From Lachnospiraceae bacterium MC2017 (GTDB taxonomy: Bacteria > Bacillota > Clostridia > Lachnospirales > Lachnospiraceae), in contig JNJK01000009.1 in assembly GCA_000701625.1 (NCBI GenBank), forward strand, positions 101,980-165,979: a DNA stretch of 64,000 nucleotides. Direction: 5' to 3'. How positions within the stretch are numbered: position 1 is the first letter of the stretch; each line of letters starts with the position of its first letter. The translations under genes were made by a program, and so were the position numbers. The notes under the pieces were generated by a model that was given only the letters and a program-made list of their open reading frames with translations, did no database searches and was not told where the DNA came from. Of the stretch, positions 17,701 to 25,887 are shown one piece after another.

Positions 17701-17876
17701 TTTTCTTCTGAAGCTGCAATCTCCTGCACTTCCTCAGAAAAATCAGTACCTATCTCCTCCTGAATGATCTCTGTAGAAGATACAGATTCACTCGCATAAG
17801 CCGTGACGCCCATATTTCCAAACGCCATGGATGCCGAAAGAAGGAGAGTCATTAAAACCTTCAAACGTCTTTTCAT
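14781..17876 (-). CDS. large secreted N-acetylmuramoyl-L-alanine amidase with repeat domains
   Basis: A 1031-aa exported protein. Order: signal peptide (1-29), Ser/Glu/Thr-rich stretch (30-95), two MBG/YDG-like beta domains (about 95-260, the second with LYKEYDGTPLSNN), several fibronectin type III-like modules (about 265-365, 480-590, 590-700), a beta domain (about 725-830), and a C-terminal amidase_3 domain (842-1031). The catalytic zinc ligands and base are visible: H850 in DAGHGG, E868 in YYEKAVN, H922 in SLHCD and E996 in VEHGF. It should cleave the bond between muramic acid and the stem peptide, for cell separation or wall remodelling. Start: ATG at 17876 with AAGGGG. Confidence 0.93.
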   Translation of the reverse strand: MKRRLKVLMTLLLSASMAFGNMGVTAYASESVSSTEIIQEEIGTDFSEEVQEIAASEENTEKTESEQSKDSTDDADSVKTTSVSTADAKIDETTTATIVSFTYDGKPHKCSDDSSINLTGWFRSISENGLSEPTQVEPTRTEAGTTEVRLFTTEDDAKKDQNYSLYLLKVKPIEITVESQTLYKEYDGTPLSNNDSSYTTTGSYINNDHFKAVFNASITDPGSVENTFTMEAENDTSLSSNYSFNKIYGRLIVTASRNAVNDLATPKNVKATVLTNGSVKLTWKAVKTYKSGGSRQKATYYVYRYNDNGTWDLLADRVLKTTFTDAKSSDGETLIYKIIAYGVDASGVKGECETPAYIQAAPRIISATTKKSKTNINVQFVATSGKKGTYTLQHWDTKKKKVTDEIDVTSDKVTKGTYKSKNGKRTLSVNNYVDYGASNVTVSGMNNHTFGFRVRANEVSVIDYGKTVTVPETRWTVATKCKLEATAPTLTGEADSKTKIHFSWTKVKSATGYQIEYSTDKTFATGVTSVFCDKNTKKSLFSTRKLTLNDVTLGVPVYAKVTAYKKGKNDGSTMGTALDTSDTVMTYGRQGKVKNLEAIFYEDGGQRSDAKLTWSDEESGIVGYYVVRDVYSYSSQTKKYDSHVSTTVLQDYKSGNKTKHWASTNEKTIENGNLIKYTVQSVYKTDQTVNLKLGENQDGYILSEPASYYYMNPTEISFKSSTVYKVGVGNTTATTLEFKPKKQPTTMDDLSKADFKEVYLFNKDVDYALYCDDLTATQLKKYITVDSDGKIKGIKATGSHNVYLTASSKSDPNNVYDEIEVKVTTSSSDGSDDDNSGKTDGLVVCLDAGHGGTDAGTKGDLNGTTYYEKAVNLALAKKVGNILSNKYGATVYYTRKDDSYVSLTGRTDIAKNKGCNLFVSLHCDYSDSSSSKGTKVYYSVKKQYAAPKLAAAISSGVSSTMSTENDGAKTREGDNGDYYSVIRTSAAKGIPGLIVEHGFMSNSSDLNQLINNQDAIAEAEAKAIANYWNKD

Positions 17877-18264
17877 TCTCTGTCCCCTTTGTTGATAAAA
17901 ATTTTGATGGGTTTTAGATTATGTAACCTTATTAAGTATACATACCTTTTAGAAATATAGCATACTAATCTAGGTTTTACCACAAATTCAACGATAATTA
18001 AGAAATAATAAGATGCCGAATTTGTTGTTATTTTATGTAATCCGTTTTTTCAAACTGCATATCATTTTATACAGAGACAAAGTTCAAAATCCCTTTTTCG
18101 CATTACACATGACATGAGTTCTGAAATCCCTGATCACTCTTTAAAGTACCTTTTTCTATACACAAAAGTTTTATTTCAAAACTTAACTTTCTCTTAAGAA
18201 AACTCTTCCTATCCTCGAGCATCCCAATGCACGTAGTGCATTTATTTCCTAAATAAGTTAAAAT
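17877..18264. other. AT-rich intergenic region upstream of the amidase gene
   Basis: No gene is seen. Minus-strand extended -10 TATG-C-TATATT lies at 17954-17964, a candidate amidase promoter without a clear -35. The palindrome AATGCAC-GTA-GTGCATT lies at 18227-18243. The rest is AT-rich with no reading frame that looks coding. Confidence 0.5.
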
Positions 18265-18302
18265 AACAGCCCCACGTCACTTTTTAGTAACACGGGGCTG
18301 TT
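18265..18302 (-). terminator. terminator of the second MBOAT operon
   Basis: AACAGCCCC-GTG stem pairing with CAC-GGGGCTGTT, then ATTTTAA on the minus strand; 10 bases after the stop of the 18313 gene. Confidence 0.85.
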
Positions 18303-18312
18303 CTTCATCTCT

Positions 18313-19377
18313 TCATTTTTCTTCTTTTTTATTTAGCGTATCCGGATATGTATCTGTCGGAAGTCCAAAATTAACCGCCTGGGCATATAAAATATCCATC
18401 AGCTCATCCACATTATCCGTCGTGACATATACACCAAAGCCTTCAGATAAAAGCTGCGGGTCTGTCACATCATTATAGATCGCGTCTATGACCATTCCTG
18501 AAACCTTTGGTGAAAAATGACTGGTTTCATAGTAATTAGTCATATCAAGAGTCACACTGTTAAAACCACTGAAGTTCCAATAAGGTGTTACTTCCGCAAG
18601 CTTTCTTAAAAATACCAGGTATCCGTTCGCGATATCCTTTTGATACGTGTATCCGTTTATAGGATTTGTAAAGATCCTGAGCTTAATATTATTTTCCTCG
18701 CAAAAATCAACTATCTCCCGAATCTCATCAAAGGCTTCTTCTCTTGGTGAGTAGTAATCTGACCATGTAGGTTCTGTTCTGTCATAGTGAAAATCCGGTT
18801 TTATATTAAGATTTTCCGTACCGGTTTCCAAAAGTCTCTCGCCATACTCAGGATCAGTATTTTTATGATCCATGATAACAGAAAGAGAATCTGACAAAGT
18901 GATCAGATCAAAATAACTTAGATAAAAATCAAGTTTTTCCATTATAGAGCCATTCCACGGAAAATTTCTCCTGTATAACTGCTCATCATGGAAGGATGGA
19001 TCAACAAAGTAAGATATATCATCTATTCCTATCGTAACATTTTTGGGGATAATACCACGACTTTTTAACACCTTCAGATTATCCAGATGTTCCGACGGAG
19101 TTCCCTCTGAATAAGACATATCGTAGTAGTTTCCGTCATTCATCTTTGAAACATCAAAGAATCCTACTCTCGATGACCCAAACAAAAACGAATCATACTT
19201 ATCCGGATTCGTCAGGACATTTTTCATCTTTACATAGCTTTTATTCGGTTCAACGCCATTATTCCGGATATTGTTCCAGTGGAATATATTGTAAGGATCC
19301 AGAAAAACTGCAAACGGGATAAATATGATCCCCAGGATCAAAACAAAGATCAGGCATTTTATTAGAAACTTTTTCAT
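18313..19377 (-). CDS. SGNH-like membrane-anchored partner of MBOAT
   Basis: A 354-aa protein with one N-terminal anchor (about 5-25) and an extracellular domain. FGSSR (66-70) supplies the candidate nucleophile serine, as in SGNH/DltD-like proteins, and a C-terminal histidine block reads YYETSHFSP, where the usual DxxH is ExxH. It is coupled to the MBOAT gene 17 bases upstream, so the two form an acylation pair for an extracellular glycan or teichoic-type polymer. It shares little beyond layout with the 8035-9042 protein. Start: ATG at 19377 with GAGAGG. Family membership is inferred from motifs and context. Confidence 0.72.
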   Translation of the reverse strand: MKKFLIKCLIFVLILGIIFIPFAVFLDPYNIFHWNNIRNNGVEPNKSYVKMKNVLTNPDKYDSFLFGSSRVGFFDVSKMNDGNYYDMSYSEGTPSEHLDNLKVLKSRGIIPKNVTIGIDDISYFVDPSFHDEQLYRRNFPWNGSIMEKLDFYLSYFDLITLSDSLSVIMDHKNTDPEYGERLLETGTENLNIKPDFHYDRTEPTWSDYYSPREEAFDEIREIVDFCEENNIKLRIFTNPINGYTYQKDIANGYLVFLRKLAEVTPYWNFSGFNSVTLDMTNYYETSHFSPKVSGMVIDAIYNDVTDPQLLSEGFGVYVTTDNVDELMDILYAQAVNFGLPTDTYPDTLNKKEEK

Positions 19378-19394
19378 AAGTGCCTCTCTATCGC

Positions 19395-20891
19395 TTAAAA
19401 ACTAAAATAGACAAACTGCTGTGATGTACCACCATGAAGTTCCGATACAATGATAACAACTGTCAGCGCAACATACAGGAGCCAGCGTACCGGTGCTTTT
19501 ATCCTGCTGATCTCCTGAGGAATATCATGTTTTAAAGATATGAAATCATAAACCATAAGGAAAATAAGAGCTGCAAAAAGCTTTATAAGTCCAAAGGTTG
19601 TGAGACTCATATCTACCATCATCTTAGTCCATGCATTAGCAAAATGGAACACTACTCCATTATGAAAATGCGTAACTACAAAGAACGCATCCGAAATAGT
19701 ATCAGCCCGGAAGAATACCCAGGCAACGCTCACTAAAATAAATGTAATAAGCCAGTGAATAAAATTGGAAGCTGCAAGTTTTATAGTAAGTTTTCCGTCT
19801 TCCGCGGGCATTTCCATAACTTTCTTATCCTGTGGTTTCTTAACAAGGTCACGGAAAAAGCCCTCTATCACCTGGTACAAACCGTGAAGGCCTCCCCAGA
19901 TAACAAACGTCCAGTTTGATCCATGCCAGAGACCTGATACCAGCATTGTTATCATCTGGTTCAGATCTTTACGTATCTTTCCCTTTCTGCTGCCTCCAAG
20001 AGGAATATAAACATAATCTCTAAACCAGGTTGACAGAGAAATATGCCAACGGCTCCAGAACTCTCGAACCGAACGAGCCAAATACGGGCTCTTGAAATTA
20101 TCCATCAGGTCGATATTAAAAAGTTTTGCCACACCTATCGCAATATCCGTATAGCCGGAAAAATCACAGTATATCTGGAAAGTGTACATTACGGCTGCCA
20201 TTATAAATGTCATTCCAAAATAATATGGTATAGCGCCAAATATCCTGTCTACATAGATTGCCAGCGAATCAGCGATTATCAGCTTTTTGAAATAACCCCA
20301 GAGCATAAGTCTTAGTCCGTAAACGGCCTTATGACCATCAAACTCCCTTTCATCAAAAAATTGATGCATGAGAGGCTCTGTCCTGCCGATAGGTCCCATA
20401 ATTATATGCGGGAAGAAAGAAATATATAAAGCGAGACGCGCAAAGTTTTTCTGTGGTTCGATCTTTCCCTTGTATACATCTATGAGGTAGCTCACTGACT
20501 GGAACGTATAAAAAGAGATTCCAGCCGGCATCAGTATTTTTAACGTATGCGGATGCAGATGGATACTAAAGATATTTAAGAAATCCGTTGCAGATTCTAT
20601 CGCAAAATTATAATACTTAAAAAATCCCAGTAACCCGAATACGCATAAAAGCGTTGCCGCAAGCACTGCTTTTTTCTGTGTATTAGTGTGTGATGCCGCA
20701 ACAAAGCGTGCCGATCCATATATCACAAGAGTCGTGAAAAACAGCAGCAGCACGTATTTCGGACTGGTTGCAAGATATGAATAATAACTAATCGCCAGTA
20801 ATACGATCCAACGTACCTTTACCGGAGATGCCCAGTAGATAAAAAAGGCTACCGGAAGAAAAAACAAAAATGAAAGTGAATTAAATAGCAT
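19395..20891 (-). CDS. MBOAT family O-acyltransferase (second copy)
   Basis: A 498-aa polytopic membrane protein of the MBOAT family. RWHISL (281-286), WFRDYVYIPLGGSRKGKIRK (289-308) and the invariant histidine H323 in SGLWHGSNW are all present, with about eleven hydrophobic segments. The N-terminus (MLFNSLSFLFFLP) closely resembles that of the 6572 protein (MLFNSISFVIFFP), so the two are paralogues. It is the first gene of a two-gene operon with an SGNH-like partner. Start: ATG at 20891 with AAAAGG about 13 bases upstream. Its role would be acetyl or other acyl transfer to an extracytoplasmic glycan; the acceptor is unknown. Confidence 0.93.
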   Translation of the reverse strand: MLFNSLSFLFFLPVAFFIYWASPVKVRWIVLLAISYYSYLATSPKYVLLLFFTTLVIYGSARFVAASHTNTQKKAVLAATLLCVFGLLGFFKYYNFAIESATDFLNIFSIHLHPHTLKILMPAGISFYTFQSVSYLIDVYKGKIEPQKNFARLALYISFFPHIIMGPIGRTEPLMHQFFDEREFDGHKAVYGLRLMLWGYFKKLIIADSLAIYVDRIFGAIPYYFGMTFIMAAVMYTFQIYCDFSGYTDIAIGVAKLFNIDLMDNFKSPYLARSVREFWSRWHISLSTWFRDYVYIPLGGSRKGKIRKDLNQMITMLVSGLWHGSNWTFVIWGGLHGLYQVIEGFFRDLVKKPQDKKVMEMPAEDGKLTIKLAASNFIHWLITFILVSVAWVFFRADTISDAFFVVTHFHNGVVFHFANAWTKMMVDMSLTTFGLIKLFAALIFLMVYDFISLKHDIPQEISRIKAPVRWLLYVALTVVIIVSELHGGTSQQFVYFSF

Positions 20892-20913
20892 GATCAGATT
20901 TTACCTTTTCCTA

Positions 20914-20976
20914 TTGACTTAGTATGGAATGTAGGATAAACTAGTCGCATAAAACCTCTGTCTATTGCTGCAGAGG
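20914..20976 (+). promoter_or_regulatory. Rrf2 gene promoter and leader hairpin
   Basis: -35 TTGACT (20914-20919), 17-base spacer, -10 TAAACT (20937-20942). A short leader hairpin CCTCTG/CAGAGG follows at 20955-20976. The region overlaps the likely control region of the divergent MBOAT gene. Confidence 0.6.
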
Positions 20977-21049
20977 AATCAGCGCAAACCGAGTATGATT
21001 ATATCATAAGCCTCGGTGGATTTGTAGAAAGGAGACAACGAATATAAGT

Positions 21050-21487
21050 ATGAAGATTTCTACCCGCGGAAGATACGCCGTTCGGGTAATGCTTGATCTT
21101 GCTCTCCACAACACCGGAGAATACATCAAGGTAAAAGATATTGCCCGCAGGCAGGATATCTCAGAAAAGTATTTGGAACAGATCATTTCCATTCTTAACA
21201 AAGCCGGCTTCGTTCATTCCGTTCGCGGTGCACAGGGCGGCTACCAGATTGCCGATGATCCCAAGAAATACACTATTGGGATGGTTCTACGTCTGACAGA
21301 AGGTTCTCTTTCCCCTGTCGCATGTCTTGATACCACACCGAACCAATGTGAACGCTGCGATACCTGCGAAACACTTGAAGTCTGGAAGCGACTTTCTGAC
21401 GCAATTAATAACGTGGTCGATGATGTGACGATACAGGATCTCGTAGACCGTCATAACGAAACAATCTCGTTTGATTACGTCATCTAA
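21050..21487 (+). CDS. Rrf2 family regulator, IscR-like
   Basis: A 145-aa winged-helix regulator. The N-terminal recognition region MKISTRGRYAVRVMLDLA and GGYQIA wing are typical of Rrf2. Cysteines C92, C100, C103 and C106 form a cluster like the iron-sulfur ligands of IscR (C92, C98, C104), so it probably senses iron-sulfur or redox status rather than acting like the cysteine-free CymR. Start: ATG at 21050; GGAG at 21031-21034 is 15 bases away, an unusually long spacing. It converges on the carbamate kinase gene; cysK lies about 1 kb away, a recurring neighbour of this family. Confidence 0.9.
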   Translation: MKISTRGRYAVRVMLDLALHNTGEYIKVKDIARRQDISEKYLEQIISILNKAGFVHSVRGAQGGYQIADDPKKYTIGMVLRLTEGSLSPVACLDTTPNQCERCDTCETLEVWKRLSDAINNVVDDVTIQDLVDRHNETISFDYVI

Positions 21488-21488
21488 A

Positions 21489-21520
21489 AAAGAATCCGGC
21501 AAAGCCGGATTCTTTTTTTA
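21489..21520. terminator. bidirectional terminator
   Basis: Perfect 12-bp stem AAAGAATCCGGC/GCCGGATTCTTT with an AAA loop and T-runs in both directions, between convergent genes. Confidence 0.92.
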
Positions 21521-21527
21521 TCTTCTT

Positions 21528-22466
21528 TTATCTTGTAGTGATAACTGTACCGTTCTTACCAGCAAGGGCATCTGCGACTGCGTCGATCGATGTGATGAGC
21601 ACCTTTCCTTCAGGATTCGATGAAAGGAAATCAACTGCTGCCTTTATCTTCGGCTTCATGGTTCCATCTTCAAATGCTCCATCTCTCTCATACAGAGCTG
21701 CTTCCTCTACACTCATGTGATGGATGGACTCCTCATTTGCAGTGCCGAAATTCTTCTTTACCGCATCTACACCTGTGAGGATTATAAGTTCATCCGCATC
21801 CAGTTCTTTCGCAAGGAGAGCTGCTATATCATCTTTCTCGATAACAGCACTTGCACCCTTAAGATTGCAATTCTGCTCAATTACCGGGATTCCGCCGCCA
21901 CCTGCTGCTACAACGATCTGACCCGCGTCAAAAAGAGTACGGATCGCATCGATCTCAACAATCTCCATAGGCTTAGGAGTCGCAACTACACGGAGATATC
22001 CCTTTCCCGGATCCTCTTTTGTGAAGTTGCCCTTTCTCTCCTCCATGGCCGCTTCTTCTGCTGTCATATGACGTCCGATAACCTTTGTCGGTGCATAAAA
22101 TGCATCATCATAAGGATCAACTGTTACCTGTGTCAATACTGTAGCTACTGTCTTGCTGATCCCTCTTGAAAGAAGCTCGCCCTTCAGTGAATTCTGAATA
22201 TCATATCCGACATATCCCTGACTCATTGCAGAACATACGCACATTGCTGCCGGAGAATAGTCCGGGTAAAGACGACGAAGTTCTGTCATAGCCTTATGGA
22301 TCATGGATACCTGCGGTCCGTTTGAATGTGTTATCGCAAGTTCGTATCCTTCTTCTACAAGATCAGCCAGAGCCTTAACTGTACTACTAACTGCCTGTTT
22401 CTGCTCGTTCGTCGTCTCACCCAGTGCATTGTGCCCAAGAGAAACTACTGCACGCTTGTTTGCCAT
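21528..22466 (-). CDS. arcC: carbamate kinase
   Basis: A 312-aa cytosolic enzyme that makes ATP from carbamoyl phosphate, releasing ammonia and CO2, as the last step of arginine or agmatine fermentation. Visible are the N-terminal SLGHNAL, the THSNGPQV loop, the AAGGGGIPV glycine-rich segment and IEKDDIAALLA, all family signatures, plus KIKAAVDF near the C-terminus. Start: ATG at 22466 with AGGAGG. The other arginine deiminase genes are not nearby, so the source of carbamoyl phosphate is not shown; purine or allantoin breakdown is an alternative. It stands alone between Rrf2 and cysK. Confidence 0.95.
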   Translation of the reverse strand: MANKRAVVSLGHNALGETTNEQKQAVSSTVKALADLVEEGYELAITHSNGPQVSMIHKAMTELRRLYPDYSPAAMCVCSAMSQGYVGYDIQNSLKGELLSRGISKTVATVLTQVTVDPYDDAFYAPTKVIGRHMTAEEAAMEERKGNFTKEDPGKGYLRVVATPKPMEIVEIDAIRTLFDAGQIVVAAGGGGIPVIEQNCNLKGASAVIEKDDIAALLAKELDADELIILTGVDAVKKNFGTANEESIHHMSVEEAALYERDGAFEDGTMKPKIKAAVDFLSSNPEGKVLITSIDAVADALAGKNGTVITTR

Positions 22467-22553
22467 TATTGCTTCCTCCTGTGAACTGCCCCAGAGGCAG
22501 GATTATTTACATCATCATATCACAGAAAGGGCATCTGCAAAACATTTTAATGA

Positions 22554-23486
22554 TCAATCCTGATACAATGCTGTAGAAAGATAACGGTCACCACTGTCAG
22601 GAAGGAGCACTACTATATTCTTTCCCTTGTTTTCAGGTCTGGATGCGATGACCTTTGCTGCATGAAGAGCCGCACCTGAGGAAATACCTACAAGGAAGCC
22701 TTCTGTTCTGGCAATTTCTCTGCCCGTTGCAAAAGCATCATCATTTTCTACAGGTATGATCTCATCATATACCTCTGTATTTAATGTCTTTGGCACAAAT
22801 CCTGCACCGATTCCCTGAATTTTGTGCGGTCCTGCTGTTCCCTTTGAAAGAACCGGTGAACTTGCAGGCTCAACAGCAATGATCTTAACCTCAGGATTCT
22901 TGCTCTTCAAATACTCACCTACACCTGAAATTGTTCCGCCTGTTCCGATACCTGCAATAAAGAAATCAACTTTTCCGTCTGTATCTTCCCAGATCTCAGG
23001 TCCTGTAGTTGCTTTGTGTGTCGCAGGGTTTGCAGGATTCTCAAACTGACCTACGATAACAGAATTAGGTGTATTCTTATGAATTTCTTCGGCCTTTGCA
23101 ATAGCTCCCTTCATTCCAGACGCGCCATCTGTAAGTACGATCTCAGCACCATATGCCTTAAGGAAATTTCTTCTCTCAACTGACATTGTTTCAGGCATCG
23201 TGAGAACTGCTTTATATCCCTTCGCTGTAGCAACAGCAGCGATTCCTATACCTGTATTGCCGGATGTGGGCTCGATAAGAGTTGCTCCCTCTGATATAAC
23301 CCCTCTCTTTTCATAGTCTTCGATCATGCCAAGAGCGATACGATCCTTTACTGATCCGGCAGGATTAAAATACTCCAGCTTCGCGATTATATGCGCATCG
23401 ATATTTTCCTTTTTTTCAAACTTAACGACCTCGAGAAGCGGTGTATGTCCAATAAGCTCTGTTGCTGATGTCTTTATGTTTGCCAT
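22554..23486 (-). CDS. cysK: cysteine synthase A (O-acetylserine sulfhydrylase)
   Basis: A 310-aa fold-type II PLP enzyme that makes cysteine from O-acetylserine and sulfide. The PLP lysine K47 lies in NPAGSVKDR, the phosphate/substrate loop TSGNTG at 74-79, and the glycine-rich cofactor loop GIGTGGTISG near 180. It ends in LLPDSGDRYLST, typical for CysK. Start: ATG at 23486. A strong promoter lies at 23531-23559. An IscR-like Rrf2 regulator sits about 1 kb downstream; control by it is possible but not shown. Confidence 0.95.
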   Translation of the reverse strand: MANIKTSATELIGHTPLLEVVKFEKKENIDAHIIAKLEYFNPAGSVKDRIALGMIEDYEKRGVISEGATLIEPTSGNTGIGIAAVATAKGYKAVLTMPETMSVERRNFLKAYGAEIVLTDGASGMKGAIAKAEEIHKNTPNSVIVGQFENPANPATHKATTGPEIWEDTDGKVDFFIAGIGTGGTISGVGEYLKSKNPEVKIIAVEPASSPVLSKGTAGPHKIQGIGAGFVPKTLNTEVYDEIIPVENDDAFATGREIARTEGFLVGISSGAALHAAKVIASRPENKGKNIVVLLPDSGDRYLSTALYQD

Positions 23487-23530
23487 TCCTTATTTCCTCT
23501 CTTTCATATATTTCCCATGTGTTAAGTATG

Positions 23531-23559
23531 AATATAATAGAAGATCATATTTTTGTCAA
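23531..23559 (-). promoter_or_regulatory. cysK promoter
   Basis: Minus strand -35 TTGACA (23554-23559), 17-base spacer, -10 TATATT (23531-23536): near consensus. Confidence 0.8.
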
Positions 23560-23570
23560 TATCAGAGTAG

Positions 23571-23606
23571 AAAAAAACTGCCCTGCTTTTTCACAGGACA
23601 GTTTTT
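23571..23606 (-). terminator. terminator of the clpX-lspA transcript
   Basis: AAAAACTGTCCTG stem (one C-A mismatch), 8-base loop, then a T-run on the minus strand, immediately upstream of the cysK promoter. Confidence 0.85.
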
Positions 23607-23616
23607 AGAATCCACA

Positions 23617-24051
23617 TTATTCTTTTTCCAGGATCTCCGCTGCCGTTGCTATGGCTGCACCGGTATATATTTCAAGATCACCGAGATTATAAACATACTT
23701 TCCGTGCGGCAGATAATCTACTACATATCTGTTCCTCACGCGATCGATAGTATTACTGAAAGCACCACCGAGCACCAGTGCCCAGCCGAGTTTCTTTTTA
23801 TCACTTTTATGAAAAGGAAGCCTAAGTGCCAGAAACAGTGTAAATATGCCTGCAACCGCAGCCACTATCCCAGGTCTTTCACGGAGCCTTTCACCTGCAA
23901 AACCGCTGTTATGTATCACTTCGCGAAACTTAAGTATTCTTTTCTCATTTGAATGATTTTCTGTATGCTCTTCAATATACTGTTTTTCCGCCAAATGCTT
24001 AAGACACAGATCTGCAGCAGCCGCAACACCGGCAATACCATACCAGATCAT
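23617..24051 (-). CDS. divergent signal peptidase II-like (LspA) membrane protein
   Basis: A 144-aa protein with about four hydrophobic segments. The three LspA boxes can be traced: a D-x-x-x-K motif (ADLCLKHL) in the first segment, GGAFSNTIDRVRNRYVVDYL with the first catalytic Asp, and YNLGD with the second Asp replacing the usual FNxAD. The hydrophilic loop after segment one is long and charged. It may cut prolipoproteins or be a specialised paralogue. Start: the ATG at 24051 has GGAG seven bases upstream; an ATG at 24096, four bases after the clpX stop, has no good site but would allow coupling. It follows clpX in the same operon. Confidence 0.72.
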   Translation of the reverse strand: MIWYGIAGVAAAADLCLKHLAEKQYIEEHTENHSNEKRILKFREVIHNSGFAGERLRERPGIVAAVAGIFTLFLALRLPFHKSDKKKLGWALVLGGAFSNTIDRVRNRYVVDYLPHGKYVYNLGDLEIYTGAAIATAAEILEKE

Positions 24052-24100
24052 ATTCATCTCCACGGTCTTTTTTAGGCTATTAAGACAATCTCTCATAGGT

Positions 24101-25726
24101 TCAGTCTTCGTTTTTTTCCTCGAGCTTTACTACCTGCTCTTCTTCCAATTCAGCTACACCTCTAAGATCAATTACCGGTCCACCGGAACCTTCGATAAAT
24201 TCCTTAGTGATCGTAACACGACCGATATTATCATCCTTCGGTACTTCATACATGATATCAAGCATAAAGGACTCAATTATGGAACGAAGTGCTCTTGCTC
24301 CTGTATCACGCTTCATAGCTTTTGCCGCAATAGCATGAAGTGCATCATCTGTGAAACGAAGCTGAACTTCATCCATTTCCAACAGTTCTTCGTACTGTCT
24401 GATTATCGCATTTTTAGGCTCTCTGAGGATCCTTACCATACTATCCTCTGTAAGGCCTTCCATCGGACAGGTTATAGGCAAACGTCCGAGGAACTCTGGG
24501 ATCATACCAAATGAACGGAGATCTTCAGTCGTAACTTTCTTAAGAATATCCTTTTCTTTATCCCAATGATCCTTTAATTCTGCATTGAAACCAATGGAAG
24601 TCTCCTTACGAAGACGGGCTCTTATGAGCTCATCAAGATCCGGGAATGCACCACCGCAGATAAAGAGGATATTTCTTGTATTCACCTTTACCATAGGAAC
24701 CATAGCATTCTTTGAATTCGCACCTACAGGCACTTCAACCTCTGCTCCCTCAAGGAGTTTCAGCATTCCCTGCTGTACGCTTTCACCGCTTACGTCACGG
24801 CTTGTAGAGTTTTTCTTTTTTGCAATCTTATCTATCTCGTCGATAAAGATGATACCGCGCTCCGCACGCTCAACGTCATTATCAGCTGAAGCAAGAAGCT
24901 TTGATACAACAGACTCAATATCATCACCGATGTATCCTGCTTCTGTAAGACTCGTTGCATCTGCTATAGCAAGCGGTACATCCAGAAGTTTTGCAAGTGT
25001 CTGAACGAGATAGGTCTTTCCACATCCTGTAGGACCAAGAAGAAGGATATTGGATTTATCTATCTCTGCCGTATTTTTCCCTGTGATCTCAGCATTTATC
25101 CTCTTAAAATGATTATAAACCGCCACAGATACGACTTTCTTTGCGAAATCCTGTCCAATTACGTATTCATCAAGCTGTTTCTTTAATGCATGAGGCTTGG
25201 GAATTCTCTTAAAATCGAATTCCTTTTCAATATCTTCCTTTGACGACTTTTTAACCTTGCTGCTGCGTCCCTGCATCGATCCGCCAAGGTCTCCTAAGTT
25301 TAAAAACTGTATATTCGGAAAACCAGGGATGCCGAAACCTCCCCTTTTATTTTCTCCGGACTCTTTCTTCTCCGTCTTTTCGGTATCAGGCTCTTTTTTA
25401 TCCTGTGTATCCGTTGCAGATTCTTCAGAAGTTTCATCTGATGCTGCATTTTCCTGATTACTTTCGATCTTTTCTGATGGAGCTTTTGAATGTTCCGACG
25501 GTATCTCTGTCATAAATGCAGAATAATCAAGCGGAATGCCGCTCATCTGAGACAGCATGTTCATATCAATACTTCCGATCTGATCCATAAATCTCTGCAT
25601 GCAGTCATTACATATATTCATATTATTGGGAAAATGAAGCATCTTCCCTGCAACTGTATCAGGTCTTCTGCAAACAGTGCAGATCTCTACTTCTGTTTTA
25701 CTGTTATTTTCTTTATTATCGCTCAT
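24101..25726 (-). CDS. clpX: ClpX-type AAA+ unfoldase with a long acidic linker
   Basis: A 541-aa AAA+ protein, about 120 residues longer than standard ClpX. A zinc-finger dimerisation domain has C16/C19/C39/C42, and an unusual linker of about 120 residues (55-175), acidic and Ser/Thr-rich and then Gly/Phe-rich (FGIPGFPNIQFLNLGDLGGS), precedes the motor. The motor is complete: Walker A GPTGCGKT (231-238), pore loop GYIGD, Walker B IIFIDE, the ClpP-docking loop SIGF (377-380) and sensor 2 GARALRS. It should unfold substrates for ClpP. Start: ATG at 25726 with CAGGA. No clpP is adjacent. The linker suggests altered substrate or adaptor choice. Confidence 0.9.
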   Translation of the reverse strand: MSDNKENNSKTEVEICTVCRRPDTVAGKMLHFPNNMNICNDCMQRFMDQIGSIDMNMLSQMSGIPLDYSAFMTEIPSEHSKAPSEKIESNQENAASDETSEESATDTQDKKEPDTEKTEKKESGENKRGGFGIPGFPNIQFLNLGDLGGSMQGRSSKVKKSSKEDIEKEFDFKRIPKPHALKKQLDEYVIGQDFAKKVVSVAVYNHFKRINAEITGKNTAEIDKSNILLLGPTGCGKTYLVQTLAKLLDVPLAIADATSLTEAGYIGDDIESVVSKLLASADNDVERAERGIIFIDEIDKIAKKKNSTSRDVSGESVQQGMLKLLEGAEVEVPVGANSKNAMVPMVKVNTRNILFICGGAFPDLDELIRARLRKETSIGFNAELKDHWDKEKDILKKVTTEDLRSFGMIPEFLGRLPITCPMEGLTEDSMVRILREPKNAIIRQYEELLEMDEVQLRFTDDALHAIAAKAMKRDTGARALRSIIESFMLDIMYEVPKDDNIGRVTITKEFIEGSGGPVIDLRGVAELEEEQVVKLEEKNED

Positions 25727-25830
25727 TGTTCCTGTCTTTCTTATTCCTATCATGATCATATGTCACGATCGTTACTGTTCCGATTTCCTGTCCGTAAACA
25801 ATTCCGACGCAACAACTATGATAACACTAA

Positions 25831-25855
25831 AGGGACTGTTGCAACAACAGTCCCT
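25831..25855 (-). terminator. hairpin after htrA
   Basis: Perfect 11-bp stem AGGGACTGTTG/CAACAGTCCCT with a CAA loop, but only a weak T-rich run after it on the minus strand; a partial terminator in front of clpX. Confidence 0.55.
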
Positions 25856-25887
25856 CTATGAAGAATCTATTAACTTTTTATAAGATT

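Noticed and set aside
21528..23486. arcC-cysK as one operon controlled by the Rrf2 protein
   Set aside because: cysK has its own near-consensus promoter and no shared operator was seen; linkage is only proximity.
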